Part shown: piece after piece, positions 8,125 through 17,844 of the stretch
Layout of the letters: each line of letters opens with the position of its first letter
How positions within the stretch are numbered: the first letter of the stretch is position 1
Origin: an uncultured Eubacteriales bacterium
GTDB lineage: Bacteria > Bacillota > Clostridia > Oscillospirales > Acutalibacteraceae
NCBI GenBank assembly: GCA_934647945.1
Contig: CAKUFK010000002.1
Span: forward strand, 248,001 to 312,000
Reading direction: 5' to 3'
Length of the DNA: 64,000 bases
Notes under the pieces: generated by a model
Seen by the model: only the letters and a program-made list of their open reading frames with translations
Told to the model about the DNA's origin: nothing
The model's database searches: none
Translations under genes and position numbers: made by a program

Positions 8125-9327
8125 TCAGACCTCGACACGGTCCTCGCCGCCGGCCGACACGACGTATACCAGCGGAATTCCCCGTTCCCGCGCGTAACGG
8201 AGCGCCTCTCCGCGGGTTTCCTGCAGACTGAACTCCGTCAGGATCCCCCCTTCGGTGAGGGTACGCACCTTGTCCAGCGCCGCGGCTTCACAGCCGTCCT
8301 CCGCAAAAACCAAAGCCTCGGGCAGCATGGGCGGTTCGACCTGTCCCTTGTCCAGCATACCCTTGATGACCGCGTCGACATTGACCCCGAACCCGGTCGC
8401 GGGGAGCGGCGAACCGAACTGCTGCAGCAGGGTGTCGTAACGTCCACCCGACACGACAGTGTCCCCGCTGCCCTCCATATATCCGCGGAAAATGACGCCG
8501 GTGTAGTATTCGTTGCGATGGACGAGGCCCAGATCGATCATGACCTGATCCCCCAGCCCGAGCGCCTGCAGGGAGCGGTAGAGCCAGGCCAGATGCCCGA
8601 GCGCCGCCCGGCTTTGCTCTTTGTGGCAAAGGGGCCCGGCCTCGCGGAGGATCTCTTCGCCGCCGAACAGGCGGGGCAGGCGCCGCAGCGCCTCGGCGGC
8701 CCCGCTTTTGGGCAGGCTGTCCAGCAGATCCGAAAGAGCGGCATAATTCTTGGTCTCAATGAGGGTGCGGATCTCATCCCGGACCTCCTCCCCCACCTCC
8801 AGCTCCTCCACCAGGGATTGGAAGAATCCGATATGGCCGATCTCCAGACGGAAATCGCCCCCGATGCAGGGCAGACGCAGGACATCCGCCGCCAGGGAAA
8901 GGATCTCCAGGTCCGCCCGCTGGCCGCCCGTTCCGATCAGCTCGACCCCCGCCTGGAACTCCTGGTCGTTCCGCCCCGACAGGCTGTGGTTGAGATGATA
9001 CACGTCCTGCGCGTAATATAAGCGGATGGGGAGGGCCGCCTGCCGCAGCCGGGTGGCGGTCAGGCGGGCAATGGGGAGGGTCGAGTCCGGCCGCATGACG
9101 AGAAGCCGGCCTTTGGAATCGGTCAGCTTATACATGCTCTCAGCCGGGATGGCCGGATGGCCGGCCTGGAAAACGTCAAAAAATTCCAGCCCGGGCGTCA
9201 TGACCTCGGAAAAGCCGTGACAGACGAAGAGATCGGCAAGCAGACTCTCGGCCTCCCTGCGTGCCAGGCATTCTTCAAAGAGCAGGTCCCGGGTCCCTTC
9301 GGGGGTGATGCGGATATTCTGTCTCAT
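8125..9327 (-). CDS. hisZ: ATP phosphoribosyltransferase regulatory subunit (HisZ)
   Basis: A 400-residue paralogue of class II histidyl-tRNA synthetase that lacks aminoacylation and forms the hetero-octamer with short HisG, conferring histidine feedback. HisRS-like blocks are visible (PEGTRDLLFEE, MRPDSTLPIAR, FQAGVELIG, GGRYDTLL), but the C-terminal anticodon-binding domain is shorter and divergent. It is the first gene of the operon, with its promoter at 9390-9418. ATG 9327 follows AAAGGG. A true HisS is less likely given the adjacent hisG and a start MRQNIRITPEGTRDLL typical of HisZ. Confidence 0.93.
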   Translation of the reverse strand: MRQNIRITPEGTRDLLFEECLARREAESLLADLFVCHGFSEVMTPGLEFFDVFQAGHPAIPAESMYKLTDSKGRLLVMRPDSTLPIARLTATRLRQAALPIRLYYAQDVYHLNHSLSGRNDQEFQAGVELIGTGGQRADLEILSLAADVLRLPCIGGDFRLEIGHIGFFQSLVEELEVGEEVRDEIRTLIETKNYAALSDLLDSLPKSGAAEALRRLPRLFGGEEILREAGPLCHKEQSRAALGHLAWLYRSLQALGLGDQVMIDLGLVHRNEYYTGVIFRGYMEGSGDTVVSGGRYDTLLQQFGSPLPATGFGVNVDAVIKGMLDKGQVEPPMLPEALVFAEDGCEAAALDKVRTLTEGGILTEFSLQETRGEALRYARERGIPLVYVVSAGGEDRVEV

Positions 9328-9381
9328 GACAAGCTCAACCCTTTCGCGGGAGAAAACCCATATATACTTTACTTCACTAAT

Positions 9382-9418
9382 GTGATACTAGGATATCACG
9401 ATAAACTTAATCTGTCAA
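9382..9418 (-). promoter_or_regulatory. his operon promoter with candidate operator
   Basis: On the minus strand TTGACA (9413-9418), 17 bases, TATCCT (9390-9395). An 18-bp inverted repeat, GTGATA-N6-TATCAC (9382-9399) with a central CTAG, overlaps the -10 element, the position expected for a repressor site. The -35 overlaps the stop codon of the EamA gene. No T-box or leader peptide is visible in the roughly 60-base leader. A TrpR-superfamily (YerC/HisR-type) repressor is a guess; no regulator gene is in the window. Confidence 0.7.
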
Positions 9419-9861
9419 GAAGCGGAACGCGGCCGGATATTGAGAAAGACCAGGCCGGCCAGGCAAAGCAGGATCCCGACCGCCTGAAAACCGGTGATTT
9501 TCTCCTGATAAAACAACGCCCCGACGAATACCAGGATGACCGCGAGCGCGATATTCGCCACCAGGGATCCCACGCTGACCTGCCAGCCGGCCCGATAAGC
9601 CATGATGTAGCCGAATTCCAGCCCGACCAGGCTGAGTCCGAGCGCGACGCTGCTCCAGTTGATCTGCCGGAACTGAACGAGGATCCCGTCCTTCCCCACC
9701 GACGACACCGCGAACATGACGCCGGTGGCCAGGGCCGACACCAGGTAGGTCACCAGAAGGGAGGCGAACGGATTCACCCCGCCCGGGGTGGACTTGGCCG
9801 CGATGTTGTAACAGACGTTGGACGCAATGATCAACAGGATAGGCCATAAATAGGCAAGCAC
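9415..9861 (-). CDS. EamA/DMT-family small transporter
   Basis: A 148-residue hydrophobic protein with about five membrane segments, resembling half of an EamA (drug/metabolite transporter) protein; the repeat ending ALFYQEKITGFQAVGILLCLAGLVFLN is typical of the family. It probably works as a dimer. The best start is the GTG at 9861, 7 bases after GGGGAG; an ATG at 9891 would overlap polC and lacks a site. It lies 19 bases after polC and may be co-transcribed. Substrate unknown. Confidence 0.75.
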   Translation of the reverse strand: MLAYLWPILLIIASNVCYNIAAKSTPGGVNPFASLLVTYLVSALATGVMFAVSSVGKDGILVQFRQINWSSVALGLSLVGLEFGYIMAYRAGWQVSVGSLVANIALAVILVFVGALFYQEKITGFQAVGILLCLAGLVFLNIRPRSAS

Positions 9862-9880
9862 AGCCGATCTCCCCTCATTC

Positions 9881-12800
9881 TTACATCTCAAACAGATTCA
9901 TTTGACTGGTCGCGGGCAGGGCGTCCAGCACCCCGAGCAGGCGGAGCGATTCCACCACCGCCTTGGTGATGCCGGAACGGTTCTGCAACTCGTCGCAGGA
10001 AATATAGGGGCCGGCCTCCCTGGCCTCCATGAGCGACTGTGCCGCCGCCCCGCCAAGGCCCTTGACGGCGCTGAACGGCAGCCGGATCTTCCCGTCCTCC
10101 AACACGAATTTGTAGGAATGGGATTTGTAGAGATCCACCGGCAGGTATTCGATGCCGCGCTGCATGGATTCATAGATGACATGCAGCGTTTCCGCCTGGG
10201 ACTGTTCCTTGGCGGTGGCCTCCTTACCCTTGGCGCGCAGGTTGTCCATGAGCAGCTTGACCCCGCTTTTCCCCTTGGAGACCGGTTCGGCGTCGAAATC
10301 CTCGCCCCGGCCGGTGAAATACGCGGCATAATAGGCCGCGGGCCGATGCACTTTGTACCAAGCCACCCGCAGCGCCGCGATGATGTAGGCCGCGGCATGG
10401 GCCTTAGGGAACATGTACTTGATCTTCATGCAGGAGTCCTTGTACCAGTCGGGCACGCCGTGCTCCTTCATGGCGGCAAAATGCTCCTCGGTGAGCAGCT
10501 TTTGCGCGTTGCCCTTCCGGACGATTTCCATGATCTTGAACGCCATTTTGGGTTCCAGGCCCTTGTGCATCAGATAGGTCATGATGCTGTCCCGTGTCCC
10601 GATAACGTTTGAGATGGTGCAGGTGCCGCTTTTGATCAGCTCCTGCGCGTTGCCGAGCCACACATCGGTACCATGGGACAGGCCCGAAATCTGCAGCAGG
10701 TCGGCAAAGGTTTTCGGCTTGCACTCGAGCAGCATCTGCCGGACAAAGGGGGTACCCATTTCAGGAATGGACAGGGTGCCGTTTTCGCACTCGATCTGCT
10801 CCGCCGTCACACCAAGAGGTTCGGGAGACGTAAAGAGCTTGTATACCTCCGGGTCGGACATATTGACCTCGGTGACCGGGATCCCGGTGTACTCCTCAAG
10901 GTATTTGTAGATAGTCGGGATGACATGCCCGAGGTTGTCTAACTTGAGGATGGTGTCATGGATGGAATGGAAGTCGAAGTGGGTGGTGATGATATCGGAA
11001 TTCGGGTCGTCCGCCGGGTGCTGGACCGGGCAGAAATCCTCGGCCTCGTAATCGTTCGGTACGACGACCATGCCGCCCGGATGCTGCCCGGTCGTTCGTT
11101 TGATGCCGGTACAGCCGACCGTCAAGCGGTTGATTTCGGCGTTGTTCAGGACCAATCCGCGCTCCTCGGCGTATTTTTTGACATAACCGAACGCGGTCTT
11201 GTCGGCCACGGTGGAGATGGTACCGGCCTTGAACACGTGGTCGCTGCCGAAGAGCGATTCGGTGTATTTATGGGCCCGGAGCTGATATTCGCTTGCGAAA
11301 TTCAGGTCGATATCGGGTGCCTTGTCCCCGTCGAACCCCAGGAAGGTCTCGAACGGGATCTCGTGCCCGTCCCGGAAAAGGGGCTCACCGCAGACCGGAC
11401 AGGTCTTGTCGGGAAGATCGAACCCCGACCCCACCGACCCGTCGGTAAAGAATTCCGAATAATGGCACTTTTTGCAGAGATAATGAGGCGCCAGGGGATT
11501 GACCTCCGAGATCCCCGCCATAAACGCGACGAAGGAGGAGCCGACCGAACCACGGGAGCCGACCAAATACCCGTTCTCGACCGAGTTCTGCACCAGCTTC
11601 TGTGCGATCATATACAGGACGGAGAAGCCGTGCTTGACGATCGACGTCAGCTCCCGGTCCAGCCGGGCGGAGACGATTTCCGGCATCGGATCCCCATACA
11701 GCGCCCTGGCGCGGCTCCAGGTGATGTCCTGGAGCTGCTCCTCCGCCCCGTCGATATGGGGCGGGAAGGTGCCTTCCGGGATCGGGCGGATAGTCTCTAC
11801 CATGTCCGCGATGCGGCCGGGATTCTCGATGACCACCTCGCGGGCTTTTTCCTGCCCGAGATAGTCGAATTCCGCCAGCATTTCCTCGGTCGTGCGCAGA
11901 TAGAGAGGGGCCTGCTGATCGGCGTCGGCAAAACCTTGCCCGGCCTGGAGGATCCGGCGGTAAATCTCATCCTCCGGGTCCATGAAATGGACATCGCCTG
12001 TCGCGCAGACCGGGATATGCAGCTTCTCGCCGAGGCGGAGGATGGTGCGGTTGAACTCGCGGAGCTGTTCCTCGGTCTGCACCATCCCCTCCCGCAGCAT
12101 GAAGAGGTTATTGCCTAAGGGCTGGATTTCGAGGAAATCGTAGAATTTCGCGATGTCGCACAGTTCCCCCCAGGGTTTGCCGTCGAACACCGCACGGAAC
12201 AATTCTCCCTGTTCGCAGGCGCTGCCCACGATCAGGCCCTCCCGGTATTCCATCAGCTTGGTCTTGGTGATCCGGGGTTTTTTATAGAAATTGTGCAGAT
12301 GGCTCCAGGAGATCAGCTTGTAAAGATTTTTGAGGCCCTTGAGGTTTTTGGCCAGCAGGATCAGATGGTAGGGCCGCGCCTTTTTGCTGTCCGCGCCGGC
12401 CAGCAGAGTATTGATCCCGTCAACGGATTCAATCCCCTTCTCCGCTTTCATATCGGCGGAAAGATGGATGAAAATGTCTGCCAGCACCTTCGCGTCGTCG
12501 CAGGCGCGATGATGGTTGAAGGGCTCCAGCTTGAGGTGATTCGCCACCGTATCCAGCTTGTGGTTCTTCAAATGAGGATAGAGCGCGCGGCAGATCGGCA
12601 CGGTATCGATGGATGTGAAGGGATACGGAAGCCCCGTCCGCGTGGCCGCCGCCCGGATGAACCCGGTATCGAAGGGCGCATTGTGCGCAACCAGGATCCG
12701 GGTATCCCCGCAGAAGGCATAAAATTGCTCGAGCGCCTCTTTTTCGAGGGGCGCGTCCTTGACCATGTCGTCGGTGATGCCGGTGAGTTCCGTAATTTTG

Positions 12801-14269
12801 GGGGGAATCGGTTTTTCCGGGTTGACAAAGATATCGAACGAATCCGCCACTTCCCCGTTTTTCAGCCTCACGGCGCCAATCTCGGTGATGCGTTCGGTCT
12901 GCGCGCTAAGGCCGGTGGTCTCAATGTCGAAAACGATGAATTCGCCGTCGAGACCCTCACTGGCCGAGCCCTCCACCACCGGAATCCGGTCGTTGATGTA
13001 ATAGGCCTCGACGCCGTAAAGGATCTTGATTTCCTTCCCCTGCTTTTTGAGCTTGGCGGCCGCATTCATGGCTTCCGGGAAGGCCTGAACTACACCGTGA
13101 TCGGTAATGGCGACTGCCTTGTGTCCCCAATCGGCGGCGCGCGCGATGAGCGCCTCGGCATCGGAAACCGCGTCCATAGCGGACATTTTGGTATGTAGAT
13201 GCAGCTCCACCCGTTTTTCGGGTGCGTTGTCCCGTTTGACATAACGGGCCACGATGGCCATGGATTTGGGGGTGAGCACCTGGGATTTGGCGAACACGTC
13301 GAATTCATACAGGCCGCTGAGGAGGAGGCACACCCCTTTTTTGACCGCCTCCATCGCCTCGAGTTTGGCCCGGTCCCGTTTGATATCGGTCCAAAGGATG
13401 GCCGTGACCGAGCTTGTCCCATCGGTTACCGAGAAGGTATGGCGGATCCGGGTGCCATCCCGGAAGGCCTTGGTTTCATATTCGAACACCTCGCCCCAGA
13501 CCGTAACATTCCCACCGTCGTCGGTCAGGCTGCGTAAAGGGGTTGGCCTTTCCCGCGGGACCGGGCCGAACAGGGATTGGGCCGATTCCAAATAAATTGG
13601 AAGGCCATCCGCGGGCGGTATAGCCGGGTCTGCTGGTTTTTTGGGCTTCAGCGGCTCGGCCGGGCCGGAAGGGATTCCAGGGGCGGGGGCGGGCCGCAGG
13701 GCGGCCATCTGTTCCGCCCGGGCTCTTTCCCGCATGGCCGCCTCCTGCTCGGCAGCCTCCATCATTTTCCGGTATCCCTCGTCCTGCTCATCCACCCGCT
13801 CTTCCCCGTCGAAGACCAGCGCGACGCGACGCTGGAACAGTTCCGCTATCAGCGCGCCCATTGCGGCGTCGGTTTTCGTGGCTTTCAGGACGTTGAGGCC
13901 CCCATGGCGGAGAGTGACGGTCATCGTCTCACCATCGATGCGGCAGGCTGCGTCCCGAAAGGTGCCGTTGACCGCTGTGCAGCGGCGGCGCAGGAACGAC
14001 ACGATGGTGGGAAAGCACTCTACGCACAAAGCGTCGGCGGGATAGAGGGGCCGGAATTCCACCGAGGAGAGGGCCAGGCCCTTGGCCACGGCCCGTTCCG
14101 CCTGCTCGATCTCTTCAAACGCCACAAAATGGTCGAGCAGCAGCCGGGCGTGAAGCCAGCCGCTGCCGCGATGGAGCTCGATTTGATCGACGCCCGCGCT
14201 TTGGAGGCCGGCGGAAGAGACGCCGGCGGCAAAGGGGCCGAATATCTGTGTAAACGTTGCATTGCTCAT
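9881..14269 (-). CDS. polC: DNA polymerase III alpha subunit, Gram-positive type (PolC)
   Basis: A 1462-residue replicative polymerase. Visible in order: an N-terminal and OB-like region, a PHP domain starting near residue 355 (VELHLHTKMSAMD), an inserted DEDDh 3'-5' exonuclease (FDIETTG about 448, HNAPFD about 526, HRACDDAK), a zinc-binding stretch with CKKC and CPVC (about 931-960), and the catalytic PDIDLNF near residue 983. The exonuclease inside PHP is the hallmark of PolC rather than DnaE. The ATG at 14269 overlaps the ispG stop in an ATGA, so the two are translationally coupled. It is the last essential gene of the pyrH-to-polC operon. Confidence 0.97.
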   Translation of the reverse strand: MSNATFTQIFGPFAAGVSSAGLQSAGVDQIELHRGSGWLHARLLLDHFVAFEEIEQAERAVAKGLALSSVEFRPLYPADALCVECFPTIVSFLRRRCTAVNGTFRDAACRIDGETMTVTLRHGGLNVLKATKTDAAMGALIAELFQRRVALVFDGEERVDEQDEGYRKMMEAAEQEAAMRERARAEQMAALRPAPAPGIPSGPAEPLKPKKPADPAIPPADGLPIYLESAQSLFGPVPRERPTPLRSLTDDGGNVTVWGEVFEYETKAFRDGTRIRHTFSVTDGTSSVTAILWTDIKRDRAKLEAMEAVKKGVCLLLSGLYEFDVFAKSQVLTPKSMAIVARYVKRDNAPEKRVELHLHTKMSAMDAVSDAEALIARAADWGHKAVAITDHGVVQAFPEAMNAAAKLKKQGKEIKILYGVEAYYINDRIPVVEGSASEGLDGEFIVFDIETTGLSAQTERITEIGAVRLKNGEVADSFDIFVNPEKPIPPKITELTGITDDMVKDAPLEKEALEQFYAFCGDTRILVAHNAPFDTGFIRAAATRTGLPYPFTSIDTVPICRALYPHLKNHKLDTVANHLKLEPFNHHRACDDAKVLADIFIHLSADMKAEKGIESVDGINTLLAGADSKKARPYHLILLAKNLKGLKNLYKLISWSHLHNFYKKPRITKTKLMEYREGLIVGSACEQGELFRAVFDGKPWGELCDIAKFYDFLEIQPLGNNLFMLREGMVQTEEQLREFNRTILRLGEKLHIPVCATGDVHFMDPEDEIYRRILQAGQGFADADQQAPLYLRTTEEMLAEFDYLGQEKAREVVIENPGRIADMVETIRPIPEGTFPPHIDGAEEQLQDITWSRARALYGDPMPEIVSARLDRELTSIVKHGFSVLYMIAQKLVQNSVENGYLVGSRGSVGSSFVAFMAGISEVNPLAPHYLCKKCHYSEFFTDGSVGSGFDLPDKTCPVCGEPLFRDGHEIPFETFLGFDGDKAPDIDLNFASEYQLRAHKYTESLFGSDHVFKAGTISTVADKTAFGYVKKYAEERGLVLNNAEINRLTVGCTGIKRTTGQHPGGMVVVPNDYEAEDFCPVQHPADDPNSDIITTHFDFHSIHDTILKLDNLGHVIPTIYKYLEEYTGIPVTEVNMSDPEVYKLFTSPEPLGVTAEQIECENGTLSIPEMGTPFVRQMLLECKPKTFADLLQISGLSHGTDVWLGNAQELIKSGTCTISNVIGTRDSIMTYLMHKGLEPKMAFKIMEIVRKGNAQKLLTEEHFAAMKEHGVPDWYKDSCMKIKYMFPKAHAAAYIIAALRVAWYKVHRPAAYYAAYFTGRGEDFDAEPVSKGKSGVKLLMDNLRAKGKEATAKEQSQAETLHVIYESMQRGIEYLPVDLYKSHSYKFVLEDGKIRLPFSAVKGLGGAAAQSLMEAREAGPYISCDELQNRSGITKAVVESLRLLGVLDALPATSQMNLFEM

Positions 14270-15333
14270 AATGTTTCCAATTCCCTCATCAGTTCCTCGA
14301 CCGCGCACGATTCCTCGACCGTGCGCACGATTTGCCCTTTCTTGAACAGGACCGCCTTGCCGTCCCCGCCCGCGATGCCGATATCGGCCTCCTTCGCCTC
14401 CCCCGGCCCGTTGACCACGCAGCCCATCACCGCCACCGTGACCGGTTTATGGACGGCGCGCAGGCGCTCCTCCACCTCGGCGGCGATGCGGATCAAATCG
14501 ATTTTGGTCCGGCCACAGGTGGGGCAAGAAACCAGCATGGCCTCCCCTGTTCGCAGCCCGAGCGCGCGGAGCAGGTCGAGCCCAGCCTCCACCTCCCTGA
14601 CCGGATCAGCCGTCAGGGAGACCCGGATGGTATCCCCGATACCGTCGAGGAGCAGGGAACCGATCCCGGCGGCGGATTTGAGCAACCCCATCCGCTCGGT
14701 GCCCGCCTCGGTCACGCCGAGATGGAGAGGATAGGCGCAGGCCGCCGCCGTCAGGCGGTAAGCGGCCGCCATGGTCGGCACATGGGAAGATTTGAGTGAG
14801 AGCACGATATCGGAAAAATCCGCTTGTTCCAGAAGCGAAGCGTGATAGAGGGCGCTGTCCCGCAGGGCCTCCGGGGTGGGATGGCCATATTTTGCCAAGA
14901 TCTCCTTTTCCAGGGAACCCGCGTTGACCCCGACGCGGATCGGAATCCCTCGCGACCGGCAGGCATCGGCGACCGCTTTTACCCGTTCCGGCCCCCCGAT
15001 GTTGCCCGGGTTGATCCGGATTTTATCCACCCCGGCGGCGGCGGATTCCAGCGCCAGGCGGTAATCGAAATGGATGTCCGCCACCAGCGGGATCGGCACG
15101 GCCTCTTTGATGGCCGGAATCAGCCGCACCGCGTCCCGGTCGGGGACCGCGACGCGCAGGACGTCGCAGCCGGCCGCATACAGCTCCTTGGCCTGCCGGA
15201 CATTGCCTTCGACATCCCCGGCAGGGACGCTCAGCATAGACTGGACGGCAATCGGGGCGCCCCCGCCTATTTGGAGGCTTCCCGCGCGCACAGGGCGGCT
15301 GTCGCGGCGGGGGATCCCGGACGGTCCCTCCAT
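14266..15333 (-). CDS. ispG: 4-hydroxy-3-methylbut-2-enyl diphosphate synthase
   Basis: A 355-residue iron-sulfur enzyme of the MEP isoprenoid pathway that converts methylerythritol cyclodiphosphate to HMBPP. The 4Fe-4S ligands are in SCPTCGR and MGCVVNGPGE near the C-terminus; the N-terminal barrel shows VQSML and DIHFDYRLA. Length fits the bacterial single-module form. ATG 15333 follows AAGGAGG at normal spacing. It sits between rseP and polC, as in many Clostridia, and with dxr and uppS links isoprenoid supply to cell-wall carrier lipid. Confidence 0.96.
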   Translation of the reverse strand: MEGPSGIPRRDSRPVRAGSLQIGGGAPIAVQSMLSVPAGDVEGNVRQAKELYAAGCDVLRVAVPDRDAVRLIPAIKEAVPIPLVADIHFDYRLALESAAAGVDKIRINPGNIGGPERVKAVADACRSRGIPIRVGVNAGSLEKEILAKYGHPTPEALRDSALYHASLLEQADFSDIVLSLKSSHVPTMAAAYRLTAAACAYPLHLGVTEAGTERMGLLKSAAGIGSLLLDGIGDTIRVSLTADPVREVEAGLDLLRALGLRTGEAMLVSCPTCGRTKIDLIRIAAEVEERLRAVHKPVTVAVMGCVVNGPGEAKEADIGIAGGDGKAVLFKKGQIVRTVEESCAVEELMRELETL

Positions 15334-15379
15334 GACTGCATCCTCCTTATCCTTTGCCTATCCGGCGGTTTCACCGTCC

Positions 15380-16564
15380 TCAATGGAACAGCTTCAAAAT
15401 GTCGCTGAAGGTGACCAGGATGATCAGGCCGAACAGCAGCAAAAGGCCGATCGCGTGAATCATCCCCTCATATTTCGGCGGCACCGGTTTGCGGAACACC
15501 AGCTCGATGAGCAGGAACAGCAGGCGGCCGCCGTCGAGCGCCGGGACGGGCAGCAGGTTGAAGATCCCGACGTTGACGGAGATGAGCACTACCAGCATCA
15601 GGATGTTGCCAAGCCCGATCTGCCAGTGCTCCTGCTGCGTAGCGTCCACCACCACGTCTCCGATGGCGTCCACCGTCCCCACCGGACCGGAAAGGTCGTT
15701 GAGGCCGTATTGCCCGGTCAGCATCCCGCCAAGGGTCCGCCAGATCATCACCGAGACCGTACACTCCATTTTGGCGGACTGCGCGATGGTGGAACCGAAG
15801 GTCCGGGGGATTCCCTGGACATAGAAATCGTATTGCAGAAGACGGGTACCGTCCTCCTGTGTGACGATCTGGAAAGTGACTCCCTCGAGATTGACCTTTT
15901 GCGCCTTCCCATCGACCTCGCGGCGCACGGTCATATCGAACACGCCGTCCTCGTCGCTTTGCAGCAGCATGGCGAGGTCCCGGTCGGTGAACACGGTTTT
16001 GCCGTCCACTTTCAGGATGGTATCGCCCGGCCTCAGGCCGGTCTGGTAGCTCGGCGCGTCCTCTTTGAGCACCGACACCGTCGTGCTGCTGAACTGCACC
16101 TTTCCTTCCGCGTCCGGCAGCATACAGAACCCGTAGTAGCCGATCAGGAGCACGAACCCCAGCACGAGGTTCATCACCGGCCCGGCCAGGATGATGATCA
16201 TCCGGCGCCAGACCTTCTTCTGATTAAACGCCCGGGGATCGGGTCCCGGCAGGCAATCGCTGGCCCCATCGGACGGGGATCCGCTCTGTTCCGGAAGCTT
16301 GACCTCGCCGCCTCCGGCGCTGTCCTCCCCTTCCATAGCGCAGTATCCCCCGATGGGAAAGAGGCGCAGGGAATACTGCGTCTCCTTTTTCCCGAATCTG
16401 AACAGCCTTGGCCCCATGCCGATGGCGAATTCGTTTACCTTAACGCCCATGCATTTGGCGGCGATGAAATGGCCCAGTTCATGGACCATGATGATGATCC
16501 CGAACACCAAGATCGCCGCCGCGATCCGTCCGACCTGTATCAGAAAACCCACGTGTTTCTTCAC
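15380..16564 (-). CDS. rseP: Site-2 intramembrane metalloprotease (RseP/RasP)
   Basis: A 394-residue M50 zinc protease of the membrane. His28, Glu29 and His32 in MVHELGHF form the active site in the first membrane helix; a PDZ domain follows (around residues 155-220), and NLLPVPALDGG supplies the third metal ligand. It cleaves membrane-embedded substrates such as anti-sigma factors and remnant signal peptides. The start is a GTG at 16564 directly after the dxr stop codon with only a weak ribosome site, which suggests translational coupling. Confidence 0.93.
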   Translation of the reverse strand: MKKHVGFLIQVGRIAAAILVFGIIIMVHELGHFIAAKCMGVKVNEFAIGMGPRLFRFGKKETQYSLRLFPIGGYCAMEGEDSAGGGEVKLPEQSGSPSDGASDCLPGPDPRAFNQKKVWRRMIIILAGPVMNLVLGFVLLIGYYGFCMLPDAEGKVQFSSTTVSVLKEDAPSYQTGLRPGDTILKVDGKTVFTDRDLAMLLQSDEDGVFDMTVRREVDGKAQKVNLEGVTFQIVTQEDGTRLLQYDFYVQGIPRTFGSTIAQSAKMECTVSVMIWRTLGGMLTGQYGLNDLSGPVGTVDAIGDVVVDATQQEHWQIGLGNILMLVVLISVNVGIFNLLPVPALDGGRLLFLLIELVFRKPVPPKYEGMIHAIGLLLLFGLIILVTFSDILKLFH

Positions 16565-17779
16565 CTACTCCATCTTCATTCCGGCCCGTTCCCGGGTCCG
16601 GTGGCGTATATCGGCATCGAGCGCCAGGACATCTTCCACCCCTCTTCCGTCCGGAAGGGAGCCGTCCAGCGCCTGTTCCACCAGGCGGGGGATATCCGTG
16701 AAGCCGATGAGGCCCTCGCGGAACAGCGCGTTTGCCTCTTCGTTCGCGGCGTTGGCCGCGGCGGGATAGAGGCCGCCCCTGCGGATGGCTTCCCGGCAAA
16801 GGCGCATGCAGGGAAAGGTTTCATCGTCCGGTTTCGCAAAATGCATCTGCCCCCATTCGGCGAGCTCCAGCCGCCTGACCGGCGAAGGCGCCCGGGCGGG
16901 CCAGGTCATGGCATATTGGATCGGGACCCGCATATCCGGCACCCCCAACTGGGCCAGGACCGCGCCGTCCTCATATTCGAGGAGGGAATGCACCAGGCTT
17001 TCCCGATGGACGACGATATCGATTTGACCGGGCGGGAGATCGAACAGCCACCGCGCCTCGATGAGCTCAAGGCCCTTATTCATCATGGTGGCGGAGTCGA
17101 TGGTGATTTTGGCACCCATATTCCAGTTTGGATGGCGCAGGGCTTCTTCCGGAGTGATGCGCTGGAGCTCCGCGGCGGTTTTCCCGAAAAACGGGCCGCC
17201 CGACGCGGTGAGGATCAACCGGCGGACACCCGCCTCTCCCAATGGCTCCGGAGGGCTCCACGGACCGGCGGCGGTGCCTTGTAGGCACTGAAAAATGGCG
17301 GAATGCTCGCTGTCCACAGGCAGCAGGCGGACGCCTTTGCGCCGAGCCGCCGCCATGACCAGTTCCCCACCCGCCACCAGGGTTTCCTTATTTGCCAAGG
17401 CCACGTCGTGCCCGGCCTCGATGGCCGATAGGGTCGGAAGCAGCCCTACCATCCCCACCACCGCGTTGAGCACCAGATCCGTATCCTCGAGCGCCGCGAG
17501 CTCGCACAGCCCTTCCATCCCGGACAAGATTCTGACCGGCAGATCCCTTACCCGGATGCGGAGGGACGCCGCCGCCGCTTCGTCAAAAAGAGCCGCAAAC
17601 GGCGGACGGAAGCGGCGGAGCTGCTCTTCGAGCATCCGGTCATTTGAACCCGCCGCCAGAGCCTGCACGGGATATCCGAGCGAGGCCGCCACCTCAAGCG
17701 CCTGGGTGCCGATGGACCCGGTGGAGCCGAGCACGGCCAGGCGTTTGGGTTCCGCGGCGGAGATTGGTCGATTCGTCAT
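16565..17779 (-). CDS. dxr: 1-deoxy-D-xylulose-5-phosphate reductoisomerase
   Basis: A 404-residue NADPH- and metal-dependent enzyme, first committed step of the MEP pathway. Visible are the Rossmann motif VLGSTGSIGTQALEV near residue 15, LLPVDSEHSAIFQCL, the substrate loop SGGPFFGKT, and NWNMGAKITIDSATMMNKGLE. The ATG at 17779 follows GAGGG; a long open extension upstream overlaps cdsA out of frame and is not coding. It abuts rseP. Confidence 0.96.
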   Translation of the reverse strand: MTNRPISAAEPKRLAVLGSTGSIGTQALEVAASLGYPVQALAAGSNDRMLEEQLRRFRPPFAALFDEAAAASLRIRVRDLPVRILSGMEGLCELAALEDTDLVLNAVVGMVGLLPTLSAIEAGHDVALANKETLVAGGELVMAAARRKGVRLLPVDSEHSAIFQCLQGTAAGPWSPPEPLGEAGVRRLILTASGGPFFGKTAAELQRITPEEALRHPNWNMGAKITIDSATMMNKGLELIEARWLFDLPPGQIDIVVHRESLVHSLLEYEDGAVLAQLGVPDMRVPIQYAMTWPARAPSPVRRLELAEWGQMHFAKPDDETFPCMRLCREAIRRGGLYPAAANAANEEANALFREGLIGFTDIPRLVEQALDGSLPDGRGVEDVLALDADIRHRTRERAGMKME

Positions 17780-17844
17780 AGGGTATCCCTCGCTGTGAGT
17801 CGATGGTTGACGGCCGGAACGGCCTTTTACCTTATATGCCCCGG

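Noticed and set aside
9328..9412. T-box or leader peptide before hisZ
   Set aside because: The leader is only about 60 bases, has no T-box sequence, no His-rich ORF and no terminator.
10958..14734. Several antisense open frames of 300 to 390 codons
   Set aside because: All lie opposite polC and ispG and lack motifs or ribosome sites.
15074..17284. Very long open frame (736 codons) on the plus strand
   Set aside because: It lies opposite ispG, rseP and dxr, which have clear motifs and ribosome sites. Long antisense open frames are expected in GC-rich coding DNA, and this translation is Arg/His/Pro-rich with no motif.
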